This document shows positions 24,001 to 35,280 of a stretch of 64,000 nucleotides of DNA, one piece after another. Made by a program: the position numbers and the translations under genes. Under the pieces are notes generated by a model, which worked only from the letters and a program-made list of their open reading frames with translations, did not search any database and was not told where the DNA came from. Position 1 is the stretch's first letter, and each line of letters opens with the position of its first letter. The DNA comes from Litoditis marina (taxonomy: Eukaryota; Nematoda; Chromadorea; Rhabditida; Rhabditidae), in contig OZ038440.1 of NCBI GenBank assembly GCA_964036275.1, positions 4,129,690 to 4,193,689 of the forward strand, read 5' to 3'.

Positions 24001-27000
24001 TTCATCTGGAACTGGATGAATGAATAATTTTTAGATCAACATTTTTAACTGACCCTAACGTCTATTTTTCTCGAACTACTTCGTCTATGATGCGTAGTTA
24101 CTTCAAATGAGCTACGATAATCAGAATCCCGATCTATAACAAAGTCAAAAAGATTTTGATGTTCGATCGAAATCGTAAAAAACGGATAGATGAAAGAAGA
24201 GTTTAGTAATGAGAAAAATAAAAATTTACTACAGTATGAACTTGCAACTCTACTACAGTATGAACTTGCAACTCTACTACAGTATGAACTTGCAACTCTA
24301 CTACAGTATGAGCTTGCAACTCTACTACAGTATGAACTTGCAACTCTACTACAGTATGAGCTTGCAACTCTACTACAGTATGAACTTGCAACTCTACTAT
24401 AGTATGAACTTGCAACTCTACTACAGTATGAACTTGCTTGTTTTCGAGCGAGATCCATAGATTCGGTTACGTTCTCGACCTGTATCGTTGTGGACGGTTC
24501 ATTCTTCGCATCTTTGAGATAGACGGTCTGGAACTAGCTTGTGGCAATCTCTAATGTACAAGAGTACAAAACCAATGTAAACGGTTAGGGTACCTCTTCC
24601 GAATATAGAAGATCCTCCGGCTTGGTATCATCCGTATTGGGCAACTTCGGACCATCTCTCTGTAAAAAGGATTACAAAAGCACATTCAAAGACGAAAAAG
24701 GTTACAAAAACATATTCAAATGGGTTATTGAAAAACGTCCATCGAATCTGTAAAATTTACTCTTTTCAAAAACATTTGTGTTTGTGTATTTGAAATACAA
24801 AAGTTTGCTTTGAAAAAAGAGAATATCACCTCGGAATCTAATGGAGGTCTTGCAGTCTTCTTTCCATCTTTCTAAAACAAAAAATGGGATAAAGTACTTT
24901 AACTGTTTTGTTGCAACTTCTCGAGAAAAAATACATGAAATAGATCTATAATCGTCCCGGAATTAGTAACGACAGTTCGTGGTAAAACAAAACTAGTCCG
25001 CCCTATATTATGACTGTATTTGAGGTGTGTACAGGACTGAACGCGGAATGTTCAAACTGGGTGCAAAGGGATCGGTTCGGAAACCTAGTAATTTTATTCC
25101 TAGAGCAAACTATCGTTCATTTTTCTCTAGACGAACGCTATATAGAGAAAGTTTTCAGATTTTAATTGTAGTTTGGTGTCTGAACCAACACAAATTACTG
25201 AATGTCTTTTTTCTGGGAGCAGGTCCAAAGTGTACTACAGAGTACAAACTATAGTTCAACATACTGTGAGCAAGGATGGCACCGATTCAGTAGTATGGAC
25301 GGTTCCCATTGATGAACCCTTCGAAATTGGCTCTGCATCTGAAATGCAGAGAAAAACGTGAAGAGGAGGTGAGAAGAAACATCTGCAGTTAACTCATTTG
25401 CGTGCGGAAATACAAGAAAAAGAACGAAGTAGAAGAGAGAAAGAACATGTTCGTTATCTCTGTAGATTAGGACGCAGAAGGAGTTCTTTAGTCATTTTAA
25501 ACCTCAGATATGAATGAAAAAACACACTTCTTCATTTCCATAGACTGGCATGTTTATAGTTTTTATTGTCTATCTGTTATATAGACTCACTTATAGCTTC
25601 TGCGGCCTTGTTGCCAGACGAACTGTCAGCTACCACTTGAAACCTGAAAACAATGTGTTTAAAGGATGTCAGATTCATAATTCTGATTGAGCTGGGTTAC
25701 TAAACTGTGCCAAAATCTTGGTTGGTGAGGTGGTCGCCACTATACTAAAGTTGATCGTACGAAAGCAGTAAAAATCGACACGTGCTGTTGTACACAGCGA
25801 AAATTCAGGTCTACTGAAGCAGACCGTTTCCGCTCACAGAAGGAATTCAAAGAAAGGTTTTCTCGAGAACTGGTTTACTCGATGAAATTTGTATGCAAAC
25901 TTTTTGTATAGATTTCGATTTTGTTATGAAGACAATTGTGAGTTGTAAATTGTAATTGCATTTCACAACTCACTCGGTTCCTGGTGCAGGCTGAGTCTGA
26001 CTCATGGCAATATTCTTATTCGATACCGAACCTCTGAAAAGGTAGAGAACTATAAGACAAAACAAGTAACAAACACTAGTTATACGGTTTTTCTGTGTTT
26101 GTAGTGTGATTCCAGGTTTTATGCGGATTAAAAAGGTCAGTATGAAGGTTCCAATACAATAACACTTAAATTCATGTTATAGAGACTCGACTTCATTGAA
26201 ACTCAGTGATCTTTGATCTACAACCCCCCTAAAAAGTTGAAACTAACCTGAAGCATTTGACCGGACCGGCGACTGTCGATGTCTCGCTGAGAGTTGTTGC
26301 TGAAAAACAAACTATATGAAAATTCACTGAGCCGGAAGGGAAATATACAGAATGCGGGAATTTGCGACACACTTATCCCTGAACAAAATTTGTTAAATCG
26401 CGTATAATATTACAATTTCAGTTTCAGTAATTCCCACTGAGACCTCGGTGACGTCTGACGTGCCATCAAAATTTCCAGGCGACTTTACGTGGACTTTACG
26501 TGGGTGTAAACCATTTCCGAAATTTCATTGAAACGCTGCAAATCTATCAGTGGGAATGGCGAGCACTATACTTGTATTGATTGACCCGCAGTTACTTGCC
26601 GCTGGGCGGCTTCTGCTATAGGATTTGTCAAACCGTTGTAAACACCGTACCATCGATTTTGTAAGGGGCGGGGCTTGGCGAGGGGCCAGCCAGTCTGCGT
26701 ATCATTGATCTACACACTCTCTCAACTGTTGGCAAATAATCATCGACCGCTCGCCGCGCATCGCTCAATCAATCGAACCCTCTGCTGTCTTTACGGGGAA
26801 AACTATAGCTGGATGGAACACTTTTTTTCAATTTTGTTCCCTCTCGAAACAGTTACAAAATTAATGCCCCTAGCAAAAAGTGGACAAACAATACTCACCT
26901 GTTTTGGGTTTCCTGTGCTTCTTCTCTTTCGTTTTTCCTTCCCCCGTGGCTGTTTTGGCTTTGGCATCTTTCGAGCCCTTCGACTTTTTTTTCTGGAAAA

Positions 27001-27941
27001 AAGTCCGGCTAGTTTTACTATTTGATTAAAAGTGAAGTTTCTTACAAATTGTATTTTACAGAAAAAAAATCGAATACCGAGAAAGGAATAGTAGAATATT
27101 GTCAAACAACATACTGGTATTACTAACAATGACGAAATTCGGAAAGATAACGTTAAAACTAAATTGTTTTACGGTAAACCAGCCATTTCTGGAAACTACA
27201 CAGCAAAATAGTCCACTCGCCTTTCCTTTGCCATCTTTCTCTTTCTTTTCTTTTCCTTTCGTATGTTTCTTCCCTTTCTTTTTGTGCTTCTTTGTGTTCT
27301 TATCCTTTCCTGCCTTTTTACTTGCGGCTTTTTCTGAAAAAAAAACTTGGTCATAGCAACATCACAAAAATCTCGGAACGATTGAAGTTGTTATTGTGAA
27401 AAGTAGAACAATTTATCTTTTTCTGATAAAAAGTACAGTACGACAATGACTATACTCGAAGCTTTGATAAATAGTCCCTGAACTACCTTTATTGGATACC
27501 TATGTGAATGATATTTTGTAGATCATTGATAAAATCAGAAATTAGACCACGCCCCCCCCCCCCCCCCCCCCCCCCTTCGCTCTAATTGTCAGAACATAGA
27601 CCAAAATGCTCACCCAGTTTCCTTTTCGCTTTGTATTCTGAAGTTTGTTTTACCAACTTTACTCCCTTCGATTCATCTCTGGCAAATCAAGTTATACAAA
27701 ACTTTACAAATCTAACGGTGATTATGTGTAGCGGAAACTGTATAGAATAGAATAAATATAATCGCGGTTAAGCACACGACTTTCCACATTGTTGAATGTT
27801 CAGTAGTTAATGGTACTTATACGAGTGAAGGGTTAGTTGAAGATCTCGGCTAAATATTTGGGATCTATAAAAGTAGAAACTCACTTCATGCTGGTGACCA
27901 CGGCCTTCCACCCAGTTAGTAGACGTGAGAATGAATCGAAA
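21014..27941 (-). CDS. Seventeen-exon gene for a lysine-rich protein of unknown function (at least 438 aa, 5' end not found)
   Basis: Exons, 5' to 3' on the minus strand: 27885-27941, 27614-27678, 27221-27333, 26899-26992, 26248-26299, 25974-26033, 25591-25643, 25265-25338, 24830-24871, 24594-24659, 24471-24527, 23889-24005, 23257-23350, 22720-22805, 22335-22438, 21687-21804 and 21014-21079 (TAA at 21014-21016). Every junction keeps phase, which is the main support. The first seen exon enters in phase 2, so at least one upstream exon is missing. Regions in order: a start near FDSFSRLLTGWKAVVTSMK; two very lysine-rich exons (KKHKKKGKKHTKGKEKKEK); a Ser/Thr/Gly linker; a charged segment (MKEKQEQEKLAKDQKNKKE); a Pro-rich patch (STPRTPPVVPSTVLPTPPP); then a C-terminal part of about 125 residues that looks folded and helical (PNVDEILQLGSLMEKQR, then VLDSINDLMFAWVIEPDEY). 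The basic stretch could bind nucleic acid or target the nucleus. The intron after 27221 uses a GC donor. No family recognised. Confidence 0.75.
21537..21639. repeat. Hairpin MITE in last intron of the 21-28 kb gene
   Basis: AGTGAAAGGTGCCACTCAAA and its complement form the ends. A further arm (GACCCTGATTCAA / TTGAATCAGGGTC) almost closes the hairpin around ACACCAGAATCGTC. Found once in this window. Confidence 0.8.
23026..23221 (-). mobile_element. tRNA-like SINE, copy B
   Basis: Minus-strand relative of 6177-6366 with GTAGCGCAGTGGTTACCGC, GCTACGAATC-like and GGTCCGATTACC segments, and the 5' body GCCAACGGAAAGGCGGGAGG. The B-box carries a C for T change. It lies in an intron of the 21-28 kb gene. 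Confidence 0.7.
23400..23425. repeat. Short perfect palindrome
   Basis: CATTCGTTCATAAT and its complement meet without a loop, giving about 25 bp of near-perfect dyad in an intron of the 21-28 kb gene. Confidence 0.7.
24228..24436. repeat. 24-bp minisatellite, about 8.7 units
   Basis: Unit TACTACAGTATGAACTTGCA plus ACTC, with few variants (AGCTT for AACTT; one TATAG for TACAG). It sits in the intron between exons 24471-24527 and 23889-24005 of the minus-strand gene. Because 24 is a multiple of three it is open in several frames. The minus frame continuous with the upstream exon would read (SRVASSYC)n, so inclusion in the protein cannot be fully excluded. A GTAACC donor at 24470 and the downstream phase favour intron. 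Confidence 0.9.
26420..26570. repeat. Family T MITE, copy 2 (shortened)
   Basis: Shares AATTCCCACTGAGACCTCGG and the closing ATCAGTGGGAATGGCGAGC then ACTATA with family T. It lies in an intron of the 21-28 kb gene. Confidence 0.65.
26640..26800. repeat. Diverged repeat with GATCTACACACTCTCTC core
   Basis: Shares GGGCGAG-type ends, CTGCGTAT and TTGATCTACACACTCTCTC with 33755-33905, and a similar core with family S. The ends were not resolved. Confidence 0.5.
27552..27575. repeat. Poly-C run of 24
   Basis: Uninterrupted C tract within an intron of the 21-28 kb gene. Its length in the assembly may be unreliable. Confidence 0.9.
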
Positions 27942-28067
27942 CTATTCAGAAGATGAGAACGCGTTAGATCTCCTGTAGACGAACGCGTTAGACTTTCTGT
28001 TCTCTATTTCCGCGTTTCCAGTTTCTGTCTAGCCCATGGGGCGTTTTTTGTTTCCAAGGTTTGAACC

Positions 28068-28186
28068 TAAAGAAGGACGATTATGTGGACCAATCTCGGC
28101 GCATCGGTCCTTTAAACTGCAATTGAAAAATATATTGCAGTTCAAAGGAATGAAACGTTGGGATTGGACCACATAATTGTATTTCT
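28068..28186. repeat. Palindromic MITE, family P copy 3
   Basis: TAAAGAAGGACGATTATGTG at the left, GATTGGACCACATAATTGT at the right, and the CAATTGAAAAATATATTGCA core. Confidence 0.8.
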
Positions 28187-28599
28187 TGAAAGGAGAATCA
28201 AAAGTAGGATACAGCAGCTTTACGAGAAACCATGTTGCTCTCCGGTCTCCTTTGAGACAGCTTTGAAGTTTCAAACTTTCTACAAGAAGCTCATTGAAAT
28301 CACGTAGTCTTTTTTTCGCTTTTTTTCGTTCGGAAAAACCATTGTAACACAAGGTTATATGTTGTTTTCAGTAAAGTTGTTTAGCATATTTAAACGGAGA
28401 CACTGAGAACTTGACGGTGTTGAGACACCTCATAGGCCGTATGCATGAAACATCCCGACCCGGCTCTGGATGTCACTGGTTAAATTATCACGAAACAACC
28501 TGAGGTCGTTCTCATGAAAACCTCCACCTTTACATGTAGTTGCAAAAATGATCCAGATCAAAGGTTGCTTTTTTGTTGTTTTGTTACGGTTTCCTAAGT

Positions 28600-28805
28600 T
28601 CCTCTGTGTCATTTCGAGTGGCCGGTTTCCCACCAAAGTAGTTTTTTGATTACGCCATGATCGAAAATGTCCTTTTCGCCGGGAGCATCTTTTGTTTACC
28701 AACAAGGCGGTCTGAGGAGGTGGGAGGCCGAGAAGAAGATCAAAAAGTGGACTGGAGGCTATTTAAGGCTAGAGAAGAGAGAATGATCAATTCATTTCTT
28801 TCGAC
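28600..28805 (+). promoter_or_regulatory. Conserved promoter block of Pro/Ala gene copy 2
   Basis: TATTTAA at 28760-28766 lies 46 nt before the ATG. Upstream, AATGTCCTTTTCGCCGGGAG and TGTTTAC (28693-28699, a forkhead-type core) are shared with copies 3, 4 and 5. ACCGGCC-type sequence lies at the far end. Block conservation among copies suggests shared regulation or simply recent duplication. Confidence 0.6.
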
Positions 28806-29877
28806 ATGAACACATTTACTTCCCTCTGGTAAGTCGACAGTTCTAAGTCTACCGAAACCGCCACACATCCGACTCTGGCTGTAATGATTCACACTTGCTG
28901 CACTTTCGTGAGCTAAAATGTTGAAAGATCTGTCGTGTTGGTTTTGCGGAACCGCCGTAGGAAAAGTCGTCGTTTTGCTTGTTTTGTTTGCTTTGAATGA
29001 GCTCCAACGTAGATATTGCGCCATAATTCCAACAACACAGTTAAGAGTGATTGACCCAGTGAGGTGTATTCGAGTTTGCAGCACACGATAACAGATTCTC
29101 AGGAACATCTTGAATCAGATGAGGTGAAATTAAATGTTGAATGAAATGTTGGGGATTAAACAAATCTCATTTCGTGAGCTTTGACCAACTATCTCATGAG
29201 ATATAGTTCATAGTTCCTATTATCTTCTCTTGAGAACAAGAAGAAAAAAAAAACTGAATATTCCTGTTTTCAGTCTGGCCGCCCTTGCCATTTCTTCCTC
29301 ATCCGCTCAACTCGCCGTGAATGGTCCCTTCTTCGGTAGATACTATGCTGCCGCCAAACCAGTACTGACCCCTGGTTTTGCTCCTGCTGCCGCTCCTCTT
29401 CTACCACCTCCAGCTCCTCTTCTGGCTCCTCCAGCTTGTGCTGGTCCCGCCTGTGCTCCTGCTCCTGCTCCCGTACCTGCTCCAGTTCCGGCCTTTGCTC
29501 CCGCATTCGCCCCGATCGCCCGCGGTCCTGTCATCCCAGCTGCGGCTCCCCTTCTGGCCCCACCTCGCCCTATCCTAGCCCCAGCCCTGGCCCCAGCTCC
29601 CCTCATGGCTGCCCCAATGCTGCCACCCGCCCCACTCTTCGCCCCTCGTCGCCCCTTCTTTGCCCCAGCCGTTGCTCCAGCTCCCTTGATGGCTGCCCCA
29701 GCTCTGCCACCCGCCCCTCTCATGGCTCCTCCCTGTGGAGGACCTGCCTGCGGACCTGCTCTAGCTCCCCCACTTGCCCCAGTTGCCCCCATTGTGCCAG
29801 CTCCCGCCGTAGTCCCGGCCTATGCCCCATTCGCCCGTTCCGCCTTCTTCATTGGAAGTAACAAGGGAAAACAGTGA
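28806..29877 (+). CDS. Secreted Pro/Ala-rich low-complexity protein, copy 2 (208 aa)
   Basis: Exon 1 is 28806-28828 (MNTFTSL) and exon 2 is 29274-29877, phase-2 intron, donor GTAAGT, acceptor TTTTCAG. The signal peptide is MNTFTSLCLAALAISSSSA. It differs from copy 1 by a few conservative changes, for example APAPVPAPVPAF for ALAPLPAPVPAF, PRPILAP, AVAP and PPLAP. The two C-x4-C pairs and both conserved termini are kept, so it looks functional. The readable frame that runs back into the intron at 29230 is not the real start. Confidence 0.9.
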
Positions 29878-30959
29878 TTCGAACGAAACCAATTGTCTGT
29901 ACATATATTGTTTTTTTCATAAATTATGATTTTTGAAAACGTTTGTACTTGTGTCAGAAATGCGATGTATCAAACATCAAACGTTTAATGTAATTGTATC
30001 AAAGCATTAATAATTCACAGTGAGGAACTTATCAGTTTCGTTTACACAAATTATGAAGGGTTTATGCTAGGCACATCGGACAACATTGTTTTCCAAATAT
30101 TTTCACTTGTTACTCACAGAGTAGACCTGTTACGATTCGTGTAGTGAATATTCACAGTTTTAGTGAAATATGTTTAGAATACACCCATAACGTTTTCAAT
30201 TTGGTAAAATAAGCAGTTTTCGAATATGACTACCATTTACCTTTTCCATCTGTAGAATTTTTGCTGCCGATCGCGAAAACGTGAGCATATTTCGTGAGAA
30301 TAAAACCACAGTGTGACACCCATTCATGATCGCTTTGCTGAATGTAGACTTTCGCACAGAAGGTATGCAGAAACATCCGAGCCCCCGAATCTTGCCCTAC
30401 CTTCTAACACTATTTTGTAGAACTGGTATCGTGGTGGTACAGAAAGGAAAAAAAATATATTAGAAAAGACACTATTCAAAATGTTCTCTTGCTTTTTTCT
30501 CTGCATTTTGTATATTTAAGAACATTCTATCTGGAATTGAACCGTCAGCCTTCCAGCCATTGCAAAGTCAAGACGCTTGGGAACTGTGTTTTGCACCATT
30601 TTCACAAAACTGACCAAACCTTGTTTGATTTCCACATTTGTTAGGTTACTGGTCTGGTTGTTCCGCGGTTAACCGACCTTTCTCCAATCTCAGACACATG
30701 CGTAACAGAGTGTCTTTGTACTTTGTAGTGTGATAAACGCTGTGATTAGTTTTACTTGTAAAATTCTGATGTACAATTGTTGAGGCTTTGTTTTGTTTCG
30801 CACTATTGTGAATGAACTTATAAAGGCTACATTTCTAATTGTCTGTATGTGCAATAAATCTTCGAGCAAAGAACTAAGGGAATGGTTTGTTCAGGACAGG
30901 AGGAGTTGATTGGGCAGATTTTTTGTATTCGTTTTGGCAGAGACAATCGATTGACAATC
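29878..30959. other. Intergenic stretch between copy 2 and the MSP gene
   Basis: Contains the copy-2 3' UTR with TGTACATA at 29898-29905. No other gene supported. Confidence 0.5.
29898..29905 (+). promoter_or_regulatory. UGUACAUA element in 3' UTR (copy 2)
   Basis: PUF-type octamer, same position relative to the stop as in copy 1. Confidence 0.5.
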
Positions 30960-30965
30960 TTTATT
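30960..30965 (-). terminator. Polyadenylation signal overlapping the MSP stop codon
   Basis: On the minus strand the stop reads TGAATAAA, so AATAAA shares its first base with the TGA. This implies a very short 3' UTR. Confidence 0.6.
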
Positions 30966-31552
30966 CAAGGATTGTACTCGATGGGGAGGTTCTTTCTGCG
31001 GACCATTCCGTCTCCCTGGAACCATTCCCTGCGGAACTGCTTGGCAGCTCCATCGGGGGTGTTGGTCCACTCGATGGTGATACGGTCGTTGTTGGTGTCC
31101 TCCTGTCCGTAGGCGAAGGCGTCGCAAGACACAGCCATGAGGATGGCCTCCTTGGGGTCGAGAACACCGCTTCCGGGGTCAACACCAAGACGCTTCATGT
31201 TGGTCGTCTTGATGGCCCATCCGATACGGCGAGCAGACGAGTTGGTGATCTGAAATAAAGATTTAGTATGGACAAGTTGAAATATGAAAGAGAAAGAAAA
31301 GCGAGAAGCAAAGCACAAAAGAGAGTGAGAACAAAGAAAGAGAAAGGGGGATAGAGAGAGGAGAGAGAGAGAGAGAGAGAGGAGAAAGAGTAATTCAATA
31401 TGAAGAGAAAACATGAAGAGAATGAGAAACAAAGGAAAGAGAGAAATGTGTACCTTGATGTGGTAGGTGTGCTTGTCATCGTAGGGGGCGTTGAAGACGA
31501 TCTTCGTACCAGGCTGGGTGTTGATATCTCCGGGAGGTACAGATTGGGCCAT
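30965..31552 (-). CDS. msp: Major sperm protein (MSP), 127 aa
   Basis: Exon 1 is 31454-31552 (33 codons) and exon 2 is 30965-31249 (TGA at 30965-30967); the intron is phase 0. The product has the classic MSP length of 127 residues and near-invariant segments: [76 protein letters not shown] and the C-terminus [11 protein letters not shown] is the cytoskeletal protein that drives crawling of amoeboid nematode sperm and also signals oocyte maturation. It folds as an immunoglobulin-like beta sandwich and polymerises without nucleotide. Well-known C. elegans msp genes lack introns, whereas this one has a GA-rich 204-bp intron after His-Ile-Lys. TATAAAA lies 45 nt upstream of the ATG. Confidence 0.98.
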   Translation of the reverse strand: MAQSVPPGDINTQPGTKIVFNAPYDDKHTYHIKVHISLFPLFLILFMFSLHIELLFLLSLSLSLLSLSPFLFLCSHSLLCFASRFSFSFIFQLVHTKSLFQITNSSARRIGWAIKTTNMKRLGVDPGSGVLDPKEAILMAVSCDAFAYGQEDTNNDRITIEWTNTPDGAAKQFRREWFQGDGMVRRKNLPIEYNP

Positions 31553-31590
31553 TGCTGCTGCGATGTGATTTTACTCCCCTCTTTCAGCTC

Positions 31591-31597
31591 TTTTATA
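31591..31597 (-). promoter_or_regulatory. TATA box of the MSP gene
   Basis: Minus strand GGGTATAAAAGAGC. TATAAAA ends about 38 nt before the ATG, predicting a short leader. Confidence 0.7.
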
Positions 31598-32219
31598 CCC
31601 ACCAACTCTACTTTTTTCTCCTCGCCTGCACGTAATCTACCATGAAAGCTGTACTTTTAGCTCGGAAAAGACTCTGAGACGTACTTTCCGTTCTGACAGG
31701 TCTGTATCCAGACAGGTTTCAGTTTTCACGCTTTTCAGACTTGAAAACCAACTGGAAAACTCCGCGTAGACGTTTGCTCGAGAACAAAGTTTTCCTGAGT
31801 TTTCTTGAGTCATAGTCCGAGAGATTTGAAAAACTGCGAACTGGCGAAAACTTTGATGGGGAAATTTGTTGGGAAAAGTTTCGTTAGAAATAGTTGATAT
31901 GTTGAATCGTTAGAAACAGTTTCTATGTTGCAGCAAGATTACAGTGGAAGAGTTTAGTAAAACATTGGCAAAAGTACGGTGTGATGACAGTACACAGTGC
32001 GACAATTCAACAAAGTGTTGTCATAGAAATGGAGTTTTTTAGAAGCACTATCACTCTTCTTATCATTTGTCTGTAGTATTTCGTTTACATAGATGTTTAC
32101 ATATACGTTCGCCACTTTGCTACGCTGTAGTTACAAAAGTTGTCCAGATCGAAGGTTGTTTTTTCTAGTACACTTTGTTTTGTTAACGTGTCCTATGTTC
32201 TTATGGGCACACTGATTGG

Positions 32220-32411
32220 CCGGTTTCTCACCAAAAGCAACACAGTCGTTTTTTGATTGTGCCATGACCGGAAATGCCCTTTTCGCCGGGAGCATCTTTG
32301 TTTACCAACATGGCGGTCCGAGGAGGTGGGAGGCCGAGAAAAAGATCAAAAAGAGGACTGGAGGCTATTTAAGGCTGGAGGAGACAGAATGATCAATTCA
32401 CTTCTTTTGAC
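32220..32411 (+). promoter_or_regulatory. Conserved promoter block of Pro/Ala gene copy 3
   Basis: TATTTAA at 32366-32372, 46 nt before the ATG. GACCGGAAATGCCCTTTTCG and TGTTTAC (32299-32305) lie upstream. Close relative of the copy 2 block, and further upstream also similar to the copy 4 flank. Confidence 0.6.
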
Positions 32412-33469
32412 ATGAACACATTTACTTCCCTCTGGTGAGTCGACAGTTCTAGGTCAACCGAAACCGCCAAACATCCGACACTGGCAGTACTGATTCATAC
32501 TTCCTACATTTCGTGAGCTAAAAAGTTGAAAGAGGTCGTGTTGGTTTTGCGGAACCGTCATAGGAAAAGTAAAACGTTTCGCTTGTTTTGTTTGCTTTGA
32601 AAAAGCTCCAACGTAGACATTTCGCTAGAATACCGATAACACAATTAAAAGTGATTAACCCAGTGAGGTAGTTTGTAGCACACGATAACAGATACTCAGG
32701 AACATCTTAAATCAGATGAAGTGAAATCGAATGTTGAATGAAATGTTCGGCATTATACAAATCTCATTTCGTGAGCTTTGACCAACTATCTCATGAGATA
32801 TAGTTCATAGTTTCTATGAACCTCTCCTGAGAACAAGAAGTGAAACTGAATATTCCTGTTTTCAGTCTGGCCGCCCTTGCCATTTCTTCCTCCTCCGCTC
32901 AACTCGCAGTGAATGGTCCCTTCTTGGGTAGATACTATGCTGCCGCCAAACCAGTACTGACCCCTGGTTTTGCCCCTGCTGCCGCTCCTCTTCTACCACC
33001 TCCAGCTCCTCTTCTGGCTCCTCCAGCTTGTGCTGGACCCGCCTGTGCTCCTGCTCTTGCTCCCCTACCTGCTCCAGTTACGGCCTTTGCTCCCGCATTC
33101 GCCCCGATCGCCCGCGGTCCTGTCATCCCAGCAGCGGCTCCCCTTCTGGCCCCACCTCGCCCTCTCCTAGCCCCAGCCCTGGCCCCAGCTCCCCTCATGG
33201 CTGCCCCTATGCTGCCACCTGCCCCACTCTTCGCCCCTCGTCGCCCCTTCTTTGCCCCAGCCCTTGCTCCAGCTCCCTTGATGGCTGCCCCAGCTCTGCC
33301 ACCCGCCCCTCTCATGGCTCCTCCCTGTGGAGGACCTGCCTGCGGACCTGCTCTAGCTCCCCCAGTTGCCCCAGTTGCCCCCATTGTGCCAGCTCCCGCG
33401 GTAGTCCCGGCCTATGCCCCATTCGCCCGTTCCGCCTTCTTCATTGGAAGTAACAAGGGAAAACAGTGA
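32412..33469 (+). CDS. Secreted Pro/Ala-rich low-complexity protein, copy 3 (208 aa)
   Basis: Exon 1 is 32412-32434 (MNTFTSL) and exon 2 is 32866-33469, same phase-2 intron; the intron itself aligns well with that of copy 2. Distinctive changes are FLGRYY for FFGRYY and a Pro to Thr change (APVTAFAP). Cys pairs and the tail are conserved. Copies 2 and 3 look like the product of a local tandem duplication that included promoter and intron, with the MSP gene lying between them on the other strand. Confidence 0.9.
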
Positions 33470-34106
33470 TTCGAACGAAACCAATTGTCTGTACATATAT
33501 TGTTCGTTTATAAATTATGAATTCAAAATTGTTTGTGCCTTTATCAAAAAAAGCAAGTGTATCGAAAACTGAACGTTCAATGTACTCATTTTCGGAACAT
33601 CAAAAGTCAAGATTTAGGACACCTATCAAGAGTATATCGGTTTAATTTATAAGATATCCTGAGAATAAAAAGATGAAGTTGCTGAAGTTGTTCCAGATTT
33701 CCGTAAACTGACACTAATATAATAGGGGGTTCAAACCTTTGTGGACAGAGTACGGTCTATTTGCCAGGGAGCGGGTTTCGGCGAGCGGTCCGCTTATCTG
33801 CGTATGCTTGATCTACACACTCTCTCGTCTACTGGCAATTATTGAATGACCGCTCGCCCTGCATCGCTCAGTCAATCGAGCTCTTTGCTGTTTTTCTCTG
33901 GAGAACTGCAACGAAAAATGATCTGTCTGATCTGAATGATCTGAAAATCAAAAATCAAAATGCAAAATGAATGAGAGAAAATGACCGTCTATGAGGGAAA
34001 ACGAAAAATACAATAGTATACAATAGACCATTCGAAATTCTCATTATATTTATGAGTACTCCATCTTTTTCTCTCTTCACACAACTAACAAATATAGTGC
34101 TTACAT
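33470..34106. other. Intergenic stretch
   Basis: Holds the copy-3 3' UTR (TGTACATA at 33490-33497) and a diverged repeat at about 33755-33905 related to 26640-26800. Confidence 0.5.
33490..33497 (+). promoter_or_regulatory. UGUACAUA element in 3' UTR (copy 3)
   Basis: Same octamer and position as in copies 1 and 2. Confidence 0.5.
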
Positions 34107-34246
34107 CTCAGACAATTCCCAGCCAATTGGCCAGCCAGTTTTGTAGCGCCCTCGACGAGAGAGTGCGCAGGTCGAAGAGACGCAGATGTCTGCCGCCTCA
34201 TTGACCTGCACACTCTATCGCTTTTGTAGCTGGCCAATCGTTCTGA
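34107..34246. repeat. Family S MITE, copy 1
   Basis: CTCAGACAATTCCCAGCCAA at one end and GGCCAATCGTTCTGAG at the other, with GAGAGAGTGCGCAGGTCGA inside. Inverted relative to 59960-60119 and 60416-60575. A family T element begins a few bases later. Confidence 0.75.
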
Positions 34247-34249
34247 GAT

Positions 34250-34472
34250 TTCCCAACTGGACTCGTTGGCAGCGTGCCAAAAACTTTGGAAGACGGTTAT
34301 TTAGAGAAAACTAATATTTTACAGGAAGTTTTCTCGAACACGGATTATAAATAAGGGGAAGAACCCTTCACATAAATTTCTGTTGTTCTGAAGTATTTTA
34401 ACATGTTCAAAAACTGCCTTGGAATTTCATTGGCAAGCCGCCCAAGTCCAGTTGGGAAATGTGCGAACTATA
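34250..34472. repeat. Family T MITE, copy 3
   Basis: TTTCCCAACTGGACTCGTTG opens and CCAGTTGGGAAATGTGCGAA then CTATA closes. Very close to copy 4 in the intron of Pro/Ala gene copy 4. Confidence 0.75.
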
Positions 34473-35252
34473 TACTTGTTTTATTCCACATTGTAGGCTA
34501 CTATTCTTGTTATTCATCGATCATCAATCAACCAAAGTTGGTTCGTCTCAGACGCATGCTTGTCTTCAGTGTATTGGAAGTTTGTAGTCTGATCAAAGAA
34601 AGTTTGTAGTCTGATCAACGTAGATAGGTTGTACTTTCAACATACAACCCTGCGGTACTCGTTTTGCCATATACTTTTAACTATAGTGATTAACTATGTA
34701 TAAAATGCTACAGTTGTAATCTCACACTACACTTTATTGCGCTAAACCAGGGGTACAGTCCGTAGGACTTTTTCAAGTTCACTTTTTCAATTGTGAGATA
34801 CTGAACTACCAATTGATCAGATCTGACCACTCACACTTGTGTGGCACACATGATTTTCGGTTTGATTCAATAGCATTCCGTATATCACGTTCGGTTATGA
34901 GTTGTTCGGGTTTTTACAGATCAACAACTTTCGAAGGTAACAATTTGAAACTCGCTAACTCAAAATAAAAAAATGGCTAGTTGGTGAAAAGACAAATCTA
35001 GAACAGAATTTTTCGAAGGATCATAATTTTATTGTCAATCGTTCCAACGATTAGCGATTCTCTTCGCGTGTCTTTCATAAATCACCGCACAACACATATG
35101 GGGGATTCAAACGTACACCAAATGGTATCGGTTCAATTCATCCGTGCGCCACATTGTGTTTTTTACTAATTTGTTCACAGTCTCAGTTGTATTCCCTTGA
35201 ATTATATTGATCAAGTACAAAACTTATATGCATAATTTATGAACAAACAATA
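34473..35252. other. Intergenic stretch
   Basis: Nothing supported. The phrase GTAGTCTGATCAA occurs twice at about 34590-34618. Confidence 0.4.
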
Positions 35253-35260
35253 TATGTACA
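35253..35260 (-). promoter_or_regulatory. UGUACAUA element in 3' UTR (copy 4)
   Basis: Reads TATGTACA on the plus strand, 21 nt downstream of the copy-4 stop. Confidence 0.5.
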
Positions 35261-35280
35261 GACAATTGGTTTCGTTCGAA

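Noticed and set aside
24203..24458. Four overlapping repeat ORFs
   Set aside because: All arise from the 24-bp minisatellite.
29230..29877. Extended starts of Pro/Ala copies running back into the intron (also 32840 and 35934)
   Set aside because: The shared 23-nt first exon with a perfect splice pair and signal peptide explains all copies better. The extended parts are intron sequence.
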